Part shown: positions 26,724-36,656 of the stretch, in pieces
Position numbering within the stretch: position 1 is the first letter of the stretch
Layout: every line of letters begins with the position of its first letter
NCBI RefSeq assembly: GCF_018860745.1
Contig: NZ_JAHKPY010000002.1
Coordinates: forward strand, 626,618-690,617
Length of the DNA: 64,000 nt
Reading direction: 5' to 3'
From: Zobellia uliginosa
GTDB taxonomy: Bacteria > Bacteroidota > Bacteroidia > Flavobacteriales > Flavobacteriaceae
Position numbers and translations under genes: made by a program
The notes under the pieces: generated by a model
Database searches by the model: none
The model's input: only the letters and a program-made list of their open reading frames with translations
Told to the model about the DNA's origin: nothing

Positions 26724-26901
26724 ATTAAATTTTGGTATTTAACTGTTTAATTTCACAATAAATTTTAACTATTACAACAACTTAGTATAATGAACTTAAA
26801 TCCTATATATCAAAGGTACTGGTTATCACCAAAACAATCAAGAAATTGTCTCGTATAGGCAATCAATATCTCAACATCAACAAACAGAAAAAAGAACACT
26901 A

Positions 26902-29856
26902 ATGAAACATCAAAAATGGAAGTTAATTTCAAAGAGCTACTTCTTAATTGCTTTGTCTTTAAGTTTTTTTCAGACGCAAGCAAATCAATCCAAAAGTAAT
27001 ACAGAACAAAACGGTACGGTAGTAGTGGAAGCTGAGGATTTCTATGAACAAAGCCATTCGGATAAGCGCAAGTGGTATGTTATAGATGCGGCTTACAGCG
27101 GGAGTTTAAATAGTTCCGGACATGATTTACATTTCAAGGGTGCTAATGGTGAAAAATACATTGAAATTTTACCGGATACACGTACCAATCATGATGATAA
27201 ATTGATAGTTGGTGAAAATTTCTCCAATGAAGCTGGTAAAATGGGCATTTTACATTATAAAATTAATTTTTCTGAGGCCGGAAGATACTATGTTTGGGTT
27301 CGTGCATATAGTACAGGATCTGAAGATAACGGTGTTCATGTTGGTGTTGATGGTAATTGGCCGGAAAGTGGTCAGCGTATGCAGTGGTGCGAAGGAAAGG
27401 ACGCCTGGACGTGGGGCAACAGTCAGCGTACCGAAGAAAGACATTGTGGTGTTCCGGGGTTTATTTACATAGATATCAATAAAGCTGGTGAGCATGATAT
27501 TCAATTTAGTATGCGTGAGGATGGTTTTGAAATGGACCAATTTATATTTACTAAGGACACTAAGTATCATCCTGAGCTTACAAATGAATCTGCTACCGAT
27601 GGTAACCAAGATTTATTAGCTATGGTTAAAGAAGTAAGACCAAGCGCTAAAATTTACCCAGCACAAACATTTAAGAACACGAAGAATGCTTTTTATAATG
27701 ATAAAAAATGGTTGGCTATAAACCCAGAGGAGCATGAGGAGGCAGAAGCTTCCCTTTCTTTTGATGGGGCAGAAGGCGAATATGACGTGGTGTTATTTAC
27801 GGTTGGAGAAAACGATGGTCGTTCTGTATACACGTTAAAAAAGAATGCTGAAACCTTTAAGGATTTTAGAACTCCATTAAGCAGTAACATGTTTGAGGAA
27901 GGTTTAGAGTATGTAAAAGTATACGCTAATATTAAGCTGAATGCAAATGATGAAATAGGGGTAAAGGCAGTTCCAAAGAGCAGGGATGGTAAAGAGTTTA
28001 GCCGCGCCCGATGGAGTGGTTTGGTAGTTGTTGAAGCAGGAACGGGTAAAAAATTGTTAGAAGAGTTACAGCATAAAATGGCGGCTCTGACTAATATGCA
28101 AATTACAGGAGAACTAAAAAAATGGCATAAAGTAACGCTAACTTTTGATGGCCCAAGCACTTCTGAGGAAGCGGATTACAACCCGTTTATGAACTATCGC
28201 TTTAATGTGACATTTTCGCATAAACAAAGTGGTAAATCATTTATGGTGCCAGGTTACTATGCAGCAGATGGTGATGCCGGACAGTCATCTTCTGAGCAAG
28301 GAAATAAGTGGCGTGTACATTTTGCTCCAGATGAAATAGGAGAGTGGACGTATGATGTTGACTTTAGAAAAGGAAATTATTCGGCAGTAAGTACAAAACC
28401 TGATACAGGTTTAAGCGCAGGTTATATGGATGGTGCTTCTGGCTCATTCAGTATAGATAAAACAGATAAGACCGGAAACGATTTTAGAGCAAAAGGAAGG
28501 CTGCAATATGTAGGCGAGCGTTACTTGAAATTTGCCGAAACAGGTGAGTATTTCTTAAAACAAGGTCCTGATGCTCCAGAAAATTTTCTTTCGTACGTAG
28601 ATTTAGACGGTACTTTTAAGGACGATGGGCATAAAGATGAGATGGTCAAAACCTGGTCAGCTCATTTACAAGATTATAAGCAAAATGACCCTACTTGGAA
28701 AAACGGTAAGGGTAAGGCCATTATTGGTGCCTTAAATTATTTGGCTTCAAAAGGACTGAACTCGGTTTCATTCTTGACCAATAATATAGCAGGAGATGAC
28801 CAGAATGTATTTCCGTATACGGATTATGACACCTATGATAGAATAGATGTTTCAAAAATGGACCAATGGGAAATTATATTCGAACATGCTCAGGAACTCG
28901 GTCTTTTTCTTCATTTTAAAATGTTTGAAGTAGAGAATCAAGGGCTTTTAGATAACGGAGGAGTAGGAGCATATACCAAATTATACTACCGTGAACTAAT
29001 GGCTCGTTTTGGGCACCATTTAGCCTTGAACTGGAATCTTTGCGAAGAAAATGGGGAATGGGTAACTAATCCAACAACACCTCCACAAGAAGAGGAACAG
29101 CGTTTGGCAATGACAACGTACTTTAAAAAGAACGACCCGTATCACCATCATTTGGTTATCCACAATGGTGTTGAGTTTGAGGATTTGTTAGGACCTGAAA
29201 GCGGACTTACAGGACCATCGGTTCAGACAAATAAAGAAGATTTTAGTCGAGTGCATGGACAAGTATTGCGTTGGTTGAATGCTTCTAAAGAAGCAGGTTT
29301 CCAATGGGCCGTTGCGGTAGATGAGCCGGGTGATGCGCAACATTCGCTAATTACGGATGCAGAAAACCCTGATCACGATAATGCGCGTAGAAATGCCTTA
29401 TGGGGTACTTTTATGGCAGGCGGATGGGGTAATGAATGGTATTTTGGATATGCACATCCTCATTCAGACCTTTCTTGTGAAGATTACCGTTCAAGAGACC
29501 TGTTTTGGGACCAAGCCATACACGCTATGGATTTCTTTAAAAAGAATGATGTTCCGTTTTGGGAAACTGAAAATAGAAATGACCTTGTTGGTAATACGAA
29601 GAATAAAAATACAGTGTACTGCTTGGCAAAAGAAAACGAAGTATATGTAGTGTATCTGAATTCTGTTGCTACGTCTACACTAGATTTATCAAATGCTTCA
29701 GGTGAATTTGAAGTGCTTTGGTTTAATCCAAAAAAAGGAGGAGACCTAAGAAAATCTAAAGTCAAAAAAGTATCTGGTGGGGCAATTGTAGATTTAGGGA
29801 AGTCTCCAGATAAAAAACAGCAAGACTGGGCTATCTTAATTAGAAGAGCAAAATAA
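26902..29856 (+). CDS. Secreted DUF5060 glycoside hydrolase with N-terminal CBM-like module
   Basis: A 984-residue secreted hydrolase. Signal peptide: SYFLIALSLSFFQTQA. Next is a carbohydrate-binding-like beta-sandwich (about 35-230, starting VVVEAEDFYEQ), a linker domain, a DUF5060 domain (about 410-530; KWHKVTLTFDGP, YNPFMNYRFNVTF), a TIM-barrel catalytic region (about 545-900), and a C-terminal collagenase-associated putative binding domain (about 905-984; EVYVVYLNS, EVLWFNPKKGG). Candidate catalytic acids are the Glu pair in NWNLCEENGEW and the Glu in AVAVDEPGDA. DUF5060 proteins of marine Bacteroidota act on algal galactans among others, but the substrate cannot be fixed here. There is no T9SS tail. 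Two palindromes upstream suggest substrate-responsive control, and a terminator follows at 29901-29938. Confidence 0.8.
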   Translation: MKHQKWKLISKSYFLIALSLSFFQTQANQSKSNTEQNGTVVVEAEDFYEQSHSDKRKWYVIDAAYSGSLNSSGHDLHFKGANGEKYIEILPDTRTNHDDKLIVGENFSNEAGKMGILHYKINFSEAGRYYVWVRAYSTGSEDNGVHVGVDGNWPESGQRMQWCEGKDAWTWGNSQRTEERHCGVPGFIYIDINKAGEHDIQFSMREDGFEMDQFIFTKDTKYHPELTNESATDGNQDLLAMVKEVRPSAKIYPAQTFKNTKNAFYNDKKWLAINPEEHEEAEASLSFDGAEGEYDVVLFTVGENDGRSVYTLKKNAETFKDFRTPLSSNMFEEGLEYVKVYANIKLNANDEIGVKAVPKSRDGKEFSRARWSGLVVVEAGTGKKLLEELQHKMAALTNMQITGELKKWHKVTLTFDGPSTSEEADYNPFMNYRFNVTFSHKQSGKSFMVPGYYAADGDAGQSSSEQGNKWRVHFAPDEIGEWTYDVDFRKGNYSAVSTKPDTGLSAGYMDGASGSFSIDKTDKTGNDFRAKGRLQYVGERYLKFAETGEYFLKQGPDAPENFLSYVDLDGTFKDDGHKDEMVKTWSAHLQDYKQNDPTWKNGKGKAIIGALNYLASKGLNSVSFLTNNIAGDDQNVFPYTDYDTYDRIDVSKMDQWEIIFEHAQELGLFLHFKMFEVENQGLLDNGGVGAYTKLYYRELMARFGHHLALNWNLCEENGEWVTNPTTPPQEEEQRLAMTTYFKKNDPYHHHLVIHNGVEFEDLLGPESGLTGPSVQTNKEDFSRVHGQVLRWLNASKEAGFQWAVAVDEPGDAQHSLITDAENPDHDNARRNALWGTFMAGGWGNEWYFGYAHPHSDLSCEDYRSRDLFWDQAIHAMDFFKKNDVPFWETENRNDLVGNTKNKNTVYCLAKENEVYVVYLNSVATSTLDLSNASGEFEVLWFNPKKGGDLRKSKVKKVSGGAIVDLGKSPDKKQQDWAILIRRAK

Positions 29857-29900
29857 CCATTAAACTAAGAGTGCAGAGAATTGCATTCCTCTTTAAAACT

Positions 29901-29938
29901 AACGTGATAGGAATAATTATACTATCACGTTTTTTTTA
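29901..29938 (+). terminator. Rho-independent terminator after the glycoside hydrolase
   Basis: Ten-base arms at 29901-29910 and 29922-29931 pair perfectly around an 11-base loop and are followed by a run of eight T. It lies 44 bases after the hydrolase stop. Confidence 0.9.
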
Positions 29939-30005
29939 GCTCAAAACAGTTTATCAGTAACAGCTTTACAAATATATACTCATAAGAATAGTTGACTCTT
30001 AAGGT

Positions 30006-30482
30006 TTAATACTTGGTCTTATCATGTTTAGCTGCCCAATTATTAAAGACTTCAACAGCTTCGGTTTGTAGCATTTGTTTAAAGTGAATTTGTCTGTCTT
30101 TCATTTCCACCTCTAATTCATCATAAATGAACTGATCATCAAAATCAATAGCTTTTGCATCTGCTTTATCGCAACCGTAATACACAGCTTTTGGTCTTGC
30201 CCAATAAATGGCACCAAAGCACATAGGGCAAGGCTCACAAGAGGTGTAAATAATGCAGTCCGTAAGTTGAAAATCATTTAGTTTTTTACAGGCATCCCTA
30301 ATCACTACCATTTCTGCATGAGCAGTTGGGTCGTTCGTAGAGGTAACTTTATTATGGCCTTCGGCAATTATTTCACCATCTTTTACAACTACGGCACCAA
30401 AAGGGCCACCTGCATTAGAGTTCATTCCCTTTGCTGCCATTTCAATGGCGCGGCGCATAAAAACTTCATGTTCTTTCGTCAT
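30006..30482 (-). CDS. guaD: Guanine deaminase
   Basis: A 158-residue cytidine-deaminase-fold enzyme that converts guanine to xanthine and ammonia. The zinc site is plain: His55 and Glu57 in TAHAEMVVIR, and Cys85/Cys88 in SCEPCPMCFGAIYWARP. The GGPFGAVVVKDG, NKVTSTNDPTAHAE and FDDQFIYDE blocks match Bacillus-type GuaD rather than tRNA adenosine deaminases (TadA). The length is right. It is transcribed alone, converging with the hydrolase gene and divergent from the Crp/Fnr gene. Confidence 0.9.
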   Translation of the reverse strand: MTKEHEVFMRRAIEMAAKGMNSNAGGPFGAVVVKDGEIIAEGHNKVTSTNDPTAHAEMVVIRDACKKLNDFQLTDCIIYTSCEPCPMCFGAIYWARPKAVYYGCDKADAKAIDFDDQFIYDELEVEMKDRQIHFKQMLQTEAVEVFNNWAAKHDKTKY

Positions 30483-30805
30483 ATATATAAAATTCTAATT
30501 GTATGTATTCATTATTTGGGGGTGCAAATTACGCCTTTTATATAGAATTCTATACACATGTTATTTTGAAAGAAAATGCTCTTTTTAGATAATTGTTAAA
30601 ATAATTATGAAAGATTTAGATCTTAATTCGACTTAGTATAGAACCAACCAATTATAAAAAAAATAGAAAAACTATTTATCAAAGTATTTTTTGCATTTAT
30701 AACTACTAAAATCTACTCAACTGTCGTCTAAAGTAACTCTGTGAGTTTTATAGTTTTTGCATACTGTTGATAATCAGTAATATTGGTTTTTATTAAAAAT
30801 AGATA
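30483..30805. promoter_or_regulatory. Divergent promoter region of guaD and the Crp/Fnr gene
   Basis: 323 AT-rich bases without a credible gene. The region should hold the guaD promoter on the minus strand and the promoter of the long plus-strand run. The only structured element I see is an inverted repeat at 30762-30779. Confidence 0.4.
30762..30779. promoter_or_regulatory. Inverted repeat before the Crp/Fnr gene, candidate autoregulatory site
   Basis: TACTG and CAGTA arms flank an 8-base centre containing TTGAT, giving an 18-base partial dyad 26 bases before the TTG start. Size and spacing suit a Crp/Fnr-type dimer site, and the position fits repression by the gene's own product. This is inference from symmetry alone. 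Confidence 0.35.
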
Positions 30806-31471
30806 TTGAAAGCAATTACGAAATACTGGTTCTTAGAAGGATTTAGCCTTTTTCAAAAATTAGGAATGCCTTCTATGATGAAACTTTGTGATTTTCTAGA
30901 GATGGATCATGTAGACAAAGGCAGCATCATTGAGATAGGGGCAAGAGATAAAAAATGCATTTTCTTTTTAAAAAATGGTTCTGTTAAAATCATGGACTCT
31001 GAAAATGACATTGTAAAGTACGTCGTTAAAAAGGGTAATATTTTTGGTGAGCTATCTATTTATGATAAGGATAACTCGTCTAAAGAAGTAGCCCTTGCTT
31101 TAGAAGACGTGGTAATCTGTTATATCGAATCTGACATGATGGAAGGCTTAATGGAAGAATATAAGTCTTTAAAAAATGGTCTGTTAAAAATATATGGTCT
31201 TCGTATCAGAAAATTAGAAACAAGACTACAAGACCTTTTATATAAGGACAGTAAAACGAGAATCTCTGAATTTATAAAAGCTTTTATAGAGGAGTTTGGT
31301 GAAATAGAAAATGATAGGGTAGTGGCAAAAAACCTACTCTCTCATAAAGACATTGCCAACTTGACCAATACCTCTAGGCAGACAGTAAATAATGTATTAA
31401 GCATAATGCGAAAAGATAAGGTCATTGACTACGATTCTAAATGTATATCATATTCTAAGAAATTCATATAA
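30806..31471 (+). CDS. Crp/Fnr-family transcription regulator
   Basis: A 221-residue regulator with an N-terminal cyclic-nucleotide-binding-like beta-roll (about 20-120; GSIIEIGARDKKCIFFLKNGSVKI, GNIFGELSIYD) and a C-terminal helix-turn-helix (about 160-215; LLSHKDIANLTNTSRQTVNNVLSIM). It starts at TTG; no good ATG lies nearby upstream. The roll lacks an obvious phosphate-binding Arg in the usual RTA position, so cAMP binding is doubtful. There are no clustered Cys for an Fe-S site. It is 34 bases upstream of the Omp85 fusion gene and probably controls that run. Confidence 0.85.
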   Translation: MKAITKYWFLEGFSLFQKLGMPSMMKLCDFLEMDHVDKGSIIEIGARDKKCIFFLKNGSVKIMDSENDIVKYVVKKGNIFGELSIYDKDNSSKEVALALEDVVICYIESDMMEGLMEEYKSLKNGLLKIYGLRIRKLETRLQDLLYKDSKTRISEFIKAFIEEFGEIENDRVVAKNLLSHKDIANLTNTSRQTVNNVLSIMRKDKVIDYDSKCISYSKKFI

Positions 31472-31505
31472 CTAAATAAAGACACGTTTAAATAAACCAA
31501 CTATA

Positions 31506-34500
31506 ATGAAAAAGTTCTCCCGTTTTCTCCTAATATTTTCTTTAGGATTATTTACAAGTACCGTTTTTTCTCAAGAAATAGAGCAGTCTATTTTTATTAC
31601 TGGTAACACTTGGGATACTACAAATACAGAGGTTCTTTCTGAGATTTCAAAAGAATCGCAGTTAGCTAAGAAACCTACAGTTTTGTTATTAGGAAATGCA
31701 GCACCGAAGACTGAAGTAGAAAAGTCATTAGATAAGCAGTTGTCAATTATGTCTAAACTGGGTAATGATGTCATTTTCATATCTGGTAATAAAGAATGGA
31801 CAAAAGGTCATAAAGGTGTTTCTGATATTGAAAAATATATACAGAAAAACAGTAAAGCAAAATTTTCTCCTGATGACGCTGAACCTATTAAGCATCAAGA
31901 TTTGGGAGAAAACGTAGAATTGATTACGGTAGATTCTCAATGGTTCTTAGAAAACTGGGACAATCATATTTATATCAATGAAGATTCTGAGATTCAAAAT
32001 AGGAACTTGTTCTTTTTAGAATTTGAAAATCGAATTAAAAAAGCACAAGGTAAAATCGTATTTGTTGCATTATATCACCCCATAAAAACAAATAGTAGGC
32101 AGGGTTTTTTTAGTAGTATCGGTGGCTTCTCTACTCAAGAATTTCAAAACAAGCAGTACAGAACGCTTAGAAACAGGTTGAAAACAATAGCTAGAGGTGC
32201 AGACAACGTTATTTTCTTGTCGGGTCAAGGTAAAAATTTGCAATATATTAATGGTAGTGTTCCTCAAATTACAAGCGGTGCTGCGGGTAAAATCGAATCC
32301 GTTAAACATGGTGAACCAGATGATTTTTCTATTGCCAAAAAAGGTTATGTTCGCCTAGATGTTACTACCGCCGGCAGTGTAAAGGCAAATTATTACGCTT
32401 TAGATAATGGTTCTTTTAATGAAGTTTTTAAGACTACTGTACTAAAAAGCGAAACTGAAGATTTACAAGTATACAACTTCGATAAAAATCTAGGAGCTAA
32501 AAAATCAGCGGCTATTTATTCGAAAGAAGCTGCAACAAAAAGCGGATTCTATAAAGCGCTTTGGGGTGATCATTACAGAGAATTCTATGGTAAAGAAGTT
32601 AACGTACCAGTAGTTTTCTTAGATACTTTAATGGGAGGTTTAACCCCGTTGAAGCGAGGAGGCGGACAACAATCAAAATCACTTAGATTAGAAGATAAAG
32701 AAGGTAAGCAGTATGTTATGCGTGCCTTAAAAAAGAGTACCATAAAGTTTCTACAAGCGAATGCTTTTCAAGAAACTTATATTGGAGATGTTTTAGATGG
32801 TACAACCGTAGATAAATTTTTAGCCGATTTTTATACGACTTCAAATCCATATACTCCTTTTGTTGTAGGTGGGTTATCTAATGCAGTTGGTGTCAATCAT
32901 ACCAATCCTATTTTATACTACATTCCTAAACAAGAAACATTAGGCGTTTATAATGATGAGTTTGGTGGTGAATTGTATATGATTGAAGAGCATGTAGGCG
33001 ATACTCAAGTAGAAGCTGAAAGTTTTGGAAAACCGTTGAAAATATTAAGTACTGCAGATGTTTTACAAGAAATAAACAGATCGGGAAAATCTGTAGTAGA
33101 TGAGTCTTCTTATATCCGTGCAAGAATATTCGATATGCTTCTGGGAGATTGGGACAGACATGAAGACCAATGGCGTTGGGCGCTTTATAAAAATGAAGAC
33201 GGTACGGAGTATTGTAGTCCAATACCAAGAGATCGTGACCAAGCATTTTCAAAGTACGACGGTACTTTAATCAGTTTTCTGACAAGAGTAATACCAGGGC
33301 TACGTAAAATGCAAACTTATGATGAAGACCTTAGAAGTGTAAAATGGTTTGCATCATCTCCTTATCATTTAGATTTAACTTTTATTCATGCTTCTGGTTG
33401 GGAAGAGTGGGAAAAGCAAACCAATCATATTCAAAGCCAGTTATCAGATGCTGATATTGAAAATGCTTTTGAAGCAATTCCTGATGAGATAAAAGGACCG
33501 ATCATAGATGATATTAAACAGAAATTAAAAGGTAGAAGAGATAATCTTAAAAAAATAACAAAAGCATATTATCTCTATTTGAACAAGTTTCAAGTTGTTA
33601 CGGGAACACAAAAAGCAGATGATTTTACCATAACTAGATTAGCGGATGGTAAGACTACGGTAAAAATAGACCGTAAAGATTTAGGTCTTTTAAATCATAC
33701 ATTTTCCAATGATATTACCAAAGAAATTTGGCTATTTGGGTTGGATGGAAAAGATACGTTCACGGTAGAAGGTGAGGGAGACCATCCTATAAAAATTAAA
33801 ATAGTAGGTGGAAAGAAAAATGATACATACGACTTTAAAAACACACGAAAGGTAAAACTTTATGATTACAAGGATAAGGAGAATACCATTGTGAATAAAA
33901 GATCTAAAAAATGGTTGGTAAATGACTATGAATTAAATAATTACGATCATAAAAAAGTAAAATATAATTTTAATCAATTGTTACCTATAATAGCATTCAA
34001 TCCAGATGACGGAGTGAAATTAGGAGTGATTAGTAATCATACTTCATATAGTTTACAACGTAATCCATTTACTTATAAGCATAGCATTAATGCTGCATAT
34101 TATACTAGTACATCAGGTTTTGATTTGTCGTACAAAGGGGAGTTTTCGAATATTTTTCATAACTGGAATTTTGGTTTAGAAGGTTTGTATACGAGTCCTA
34201 GTTTTTCAGAAAATTTCTTTGGCTTTGGTAATGAAACACTTTATGACGCTGATGAGGTCGATTTAGATTTTAATAGAATTAGAATTAGTAAATTTAAAGC
34301 AGCAGTGTCATTACAATGGGAAGGTATTAACGGAGGTTCTTTCTATTTTAAACCTTTAATAGAATCTTTTGAGGTTGATAATACCGAAGATCGTTTTCTA
34401 GCTCAACTACCAGAAACCAGTACAATTTTTGATAGACAAACCTATGCAGGTATTGAAACTGCTTATAATTTCAAGAATAAGAATAGTGCCGCTTTTCCAA

Positions 34501-35012
34501 CCTTGGGGTTAGATGCAGGGCTGACCATAGGTTATAAAACGAATATAGATAATACCGAAGCAGATAATAGTTTTGCGTACATACAACCACAATTGATCAT
34601 AGATCACAAATTAACTAAAAGCGGTAGTATCGTTTTTGCAACCAAGATTGCAGGTGAAGCATTGATCGGTGATGATTTTGAATTTTACCATGCAGCAACT
34701 ATTGGCGGTATCAAGAGCTTAAGAGGATTTAGAAATGAAAGATTTACTGGAAAACAATCTTTTTATCAGAATACAGATTTAAGGTTTCCTTTAGGAGGGT
34801 TAAGAACCAGCCTTGTACCTTTTAGATTCGGACTTACCGGTAGTTTCGATTATGGTAGGGTTTGGGTTGAAAATGACACTTCAAATAAATGGCATAATTC
34901 AGTAGGTGCATCAGCTTGGCTTATAGGAGCTGAAGCTTTTACGGCTAACATAGGATATTTTAATAGTTTAGATGGTGGGCGTGTTGTCTTCGCACTAGGC
35001 TTTTCTTTTTAA
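31506..35012 (+). CDS. Phosphoesterase-like/kinase-like/Omp85 barrel fusion
   Basis: A 1168-residue exported protein starting with a signal peptide (FLLIFSLGLFTSTVFSQ). The N-terminal part (about 25-330) resembles a calcineurin-like phosphoesterase fold (VLLLGNAAPKT, VIFISGNKEWT, FVALYHPIKT) but lacks most of the expected His/Asp metal ligands. The central part (about 355-690) shows kinase-like marks: KSLRLEDKEGKQYVMRALKK (near 395), LLGDWDRHEDQWRW (near 545-558) and PIPRDRDQAF (near 573-582), like the catalytic loop and metal-binding Asp of CotH/FAM20-type kinases. The last 350 residues form an Omp85/surface-antigen barrel with the GGIKSLRGFRNERFTG motif and a terminal Phe. The fusion suggests a phosphotransfer domain displayed at the outer membrane. 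Barrel call is firm; kinase activity is inference. Confidence 0.75.
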   Translation: MKKFSRFLLIFSLGLFTSTVFSQEIEQSIFITGNTWDTTNTEVLSEISKESQLAKKPTVLLLGNAAPKTEVEKSLDKQLSIMSKLGNDVIFISGNKEWTKGHKGVSDIEKYIQKNSKAKFSPDDAEPIKHQDLGENVELITVDSQWFLENWDNHIYINEDSEIQNRNLFFLEFENRIKKAQGKIVFVALYHPIKTNSRQGFFSSIGGFSTQEFQNKQYRTLRNRLKTIARGADNVIFLSGQGKNLQYINGSVPQITSGAAGKIESVKHGEPDDFSIAKKGYVRLDVTTAGSVKANYYALDNGSFNEVFKTTVLKSETEDLQVYNFDKNLGAKKSAAIYSKEAATKSGFYKALWGDHYREFYGKEVNVPVVFLDTLMGGLTPLKRGGGQQSKSLRLEDKEGKQYVMRALKKSTIKFLQANAFQETYIGDVLDGTTVDKFLADFYTTSNPYTPFVVGGLSNAVGVNHTNPILYYIPKQETLGVYNDEFGGELYMIEEHVGDTQVEAESFGKPLKILSTADVLQEINRSGKSVVDESSYIRARIFDMLLGDWDRHEDQWRWALYKNEDGTEYCSPIPRDRDQAFSKYDGTLISFLTRVIPGLRKMQTYDEDLRSVKWFASSPYHLDLTFIHASGWEEWEKQTNHIQSQLSDADIENAFEAIPDEIKGPIIDDIKQKLKGRRDNLKKITKAYYLYLNKFQVVTGTQKADDFTITRLADGKTTVKIDRKDLGLLNHTFSNDITKEIWLFGLDGKDTFTVEGEGDHPIKIKIVGGKKNDTYDFKNTRKVKLYDYKDKENTIVNKRSKKWLVNDYELNNYDHKKVKYNFNQLLPIIAFNPDDGVKLGVISNHTSYSLQRNPFTYKHSINAAYYTSTSGFDLSYKGEFSNIFHNWNFGLEGLYTSPSFSENFFGFGNETLYDADEVDLDFNRIRISKFKAAVSLQWEGINGGSFYFKPLIESFEVDNTEDRFLAQLPETSTIFDRQTYAGIETAYNFKNKNSAAFPTLGLDAGLTIGYKTNIDNTEADNSFAYIQPQLIIDHKLTKSGSIVFATKIAGEALIGDDFEFYHAATIGGIKSLRGFRNERFTGKQSFYQNTDLRFPLGGLRTSLVPFRFGLTGSFDYGRVWVENDTSNKWHNSVGASAWLIGAEAFTANIGYFNSLDGGRVVFALGFSF

Positions 35013-35029
35013 TTAAAAAATTACTACCA

Positions 35030-36643
35030 ATGAAAAAACCAATTGCAATTGCCCAAGTAGACACTTTAGAAAACAAAAAACCAGAACACGCATTAGTCAA
35101 TGGTTTGGATTTAGTAATCGTAAAATTTGATGATGATATTTCTGTATTGTATGGTAGATGTCTACATAGAGGGGCATTAATGTCAGACGGTCATGTAGAT
35201 GGTCATAACCTTATTTGTGGTGTTCACGGTTGGGATTATAGAGTAGATACCGGAGTTTCAGAATACAATAACGCTGAGGTATTACATAAGTTTACTACTA
35301 AAATAGAGGGTGGTAGTCTTTTTGTAGATGAAGAAGAGATAGATGCTTATTTAGTAGACAGTCCGCAACCTTTTAATAGAGATGCTTATTTGGGCGCTTA
35401 CGCAGATACACACCCTGAAGAGACAGAACCATATACCGGGTATATAAAAGAATTAGCTACCAACGGACTTAAAAATTTAGGGCATCACGGATTTTCGGCA
35501 TCCATGGGAGTGGATAGAAATACATTGCCAAAATGGAGCGATATTCAATTTTTGCCTGCCCAATTGGCTAGTAGACCGTTGCTTGATGAAGATGCGGTGG
35601 CTACAAAGGTGGTAATTGGACCTAAAGCCAAAAAGCCTTTACATTTAGATATTCCCCTTTTTGTAAGTGATATGAGTTTTGGTGCTTTGTCACGCGAAGC
35701 AAAAATAGCGTTGTCTAAAGGTGCAGAACTGGCAGGTACGGGTATTTGTTCAGGAGAAGGTGGTATGTTGCCTCAAGAGCAAGAAAATAATAGCAAGTAT
35801 TTTTACGAATTGGCTTCGGCAAAGTTCGGCTTTACTTGGGATAAGTTAGATAATGTACAGGCATTTCATTTTAAAGGCGGGCAAGGAGCAAAAACAGGTA
35901 CCGGCGGTCATTTGCCAGGTGCTAAAGTAAGTAAGGAAATTGCAGAGGTAAGAGGTTTAAAAGAAGGTGAGACGGCAATTTCACCAGCCACTTTTCCAGA
36001 TTTTCATGGTGTAGATGACTTCAAATCTTTCGCAGCTCAGGTAAGAGAACGTACAGGAGGTATACCGATCGGATTCAAAATTGCAGCAAGTCATATAGAA
36101 AAAGATATTCAGTTTGCATTAGATGTGGGTGTCGATTATATCATTTTAGATGGTAGAGGTGGGGGAACAGGTTCCGCACCAACTATATTAAGAGATAATA
36201 TAAATGTACCTACAATTCCTGCTTTGGCAAGAGCAAGAAAATATTTAGATAAAGTTGGTGCTACAGATGTCACCTTGGTAATTACCGGAGGTTTAAGAGT
36301 TGCTGAAGATTTTGGTAAAGCCCTTATGTTAGGTGCCGATGCTATTGCCGTATCTAATTCGGCCTTGCAGGCAATTGGCTGTTTAGGTATGCGTGCTTGC
36401 GGAAGTAACAACTGCCCTGTGGGTATTGCAACGCAAAAAGAATCATTGCGTAGTAGGTTGATTATTGATTCTTCGGCGAAACAATTGCATAACTATTTTG
36501 ATGCCACAAATAACCTTATCAAGGTTATAGCAAGAGCTTGTGGGCATGATGATATTTCAAAATTCAATTTTGATGACCTATCTACTTTTAATCATGACAT
36601 GCATCGTTTAACAGGAATTAATTACGGCGGTGTTAACGCTTAA
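35030..36643 (+). CDS. Rieske-FMN glutamate synthase-like fusion
   Basis: A 537-residue fusion. The N-terminus (about 5-105) is a Rieske [2Fe-2S] domain with CLHRGAL and CGVHGWDY as the C-x-H and C-x2-H cluster ligands. The remainder (about 135-530) is the FMN-binding domain of large-subunit glutamate synthase (FVSDMSFGALSREAKIALSKGAELAGTGICSGEGG, KGGQGAKTGTGGHLPGAK, DGRGGGTGSAP, and a CGSNNCPVGIATQ cluster-type segment). There is no glutamine amidotransferase domain, so it is not a complete GltB. No signal peptide. The enzyme probably takes electrons through the Rieske centre for an FMN reaction on an unknown substrate. It starts 17 bases after the Omp85 gene. Confidence 0.87.
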   Translation: MKKPIAIAQVDTLENKKPEHALVNGLDLVIVKFDDDISVLYGRCLHRGALMSDGHVDGHNLICGVHGWDYRVDTGVSEYNNAEVLHKFTTKIEGGSLFVDEEEIDAYLVDSPQPFNRDAYLGAYADTHPEETEPYTGYIKELATNGLKNLGHHGFSASMGVDRNTLPKWSDIQFLPAQLASRPLLDEDAVATKVVIGPKAKKPLHLDIPLFVSDMSFGALSREAKIALSKGAELAGTGICSGEGGMLPQEQENNSKYFYELASAKFGFTWDKLDNVQAFHFKGGQGAKTGTGGHLPGAKVSKEIAEVRGLKEGETAISPATFPDFHGVDDFKSFAAQVRERTGGIPIGFKIAASHIEKDIQFALDVGVDYIILDGRGGGTGSAPTILRDNINVPTIPALARARKYLDKVGATDVTLVITGGLRVAEDFGKALMLGADAIAVSNSALQAIGCLGMRACGSNNCPVGIATQKESLRSRLIIDSSAKQLHNYFDATNNLIKVIARACGHDDISKFNFDDLSTFNHDMHRLTGINYGGVNA

Positions 36644-36656
36644 AAAAAATATAAAG

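Larger units (their letters stand above)
26469..26901. promoter_or_regulatory. Divergent regulatory region upstream of apbE and the glycoside hydrolase
   Basis: 433 bases without a convincing gene lie between the ApbE start and the hydrolase start. The region is strongly AT-rich and contains two related palindromes, listed separately at 26603-26618 and 26707-26723. If ApbE starts further upstream, part of this region would be coding. Confidence 0.5.
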
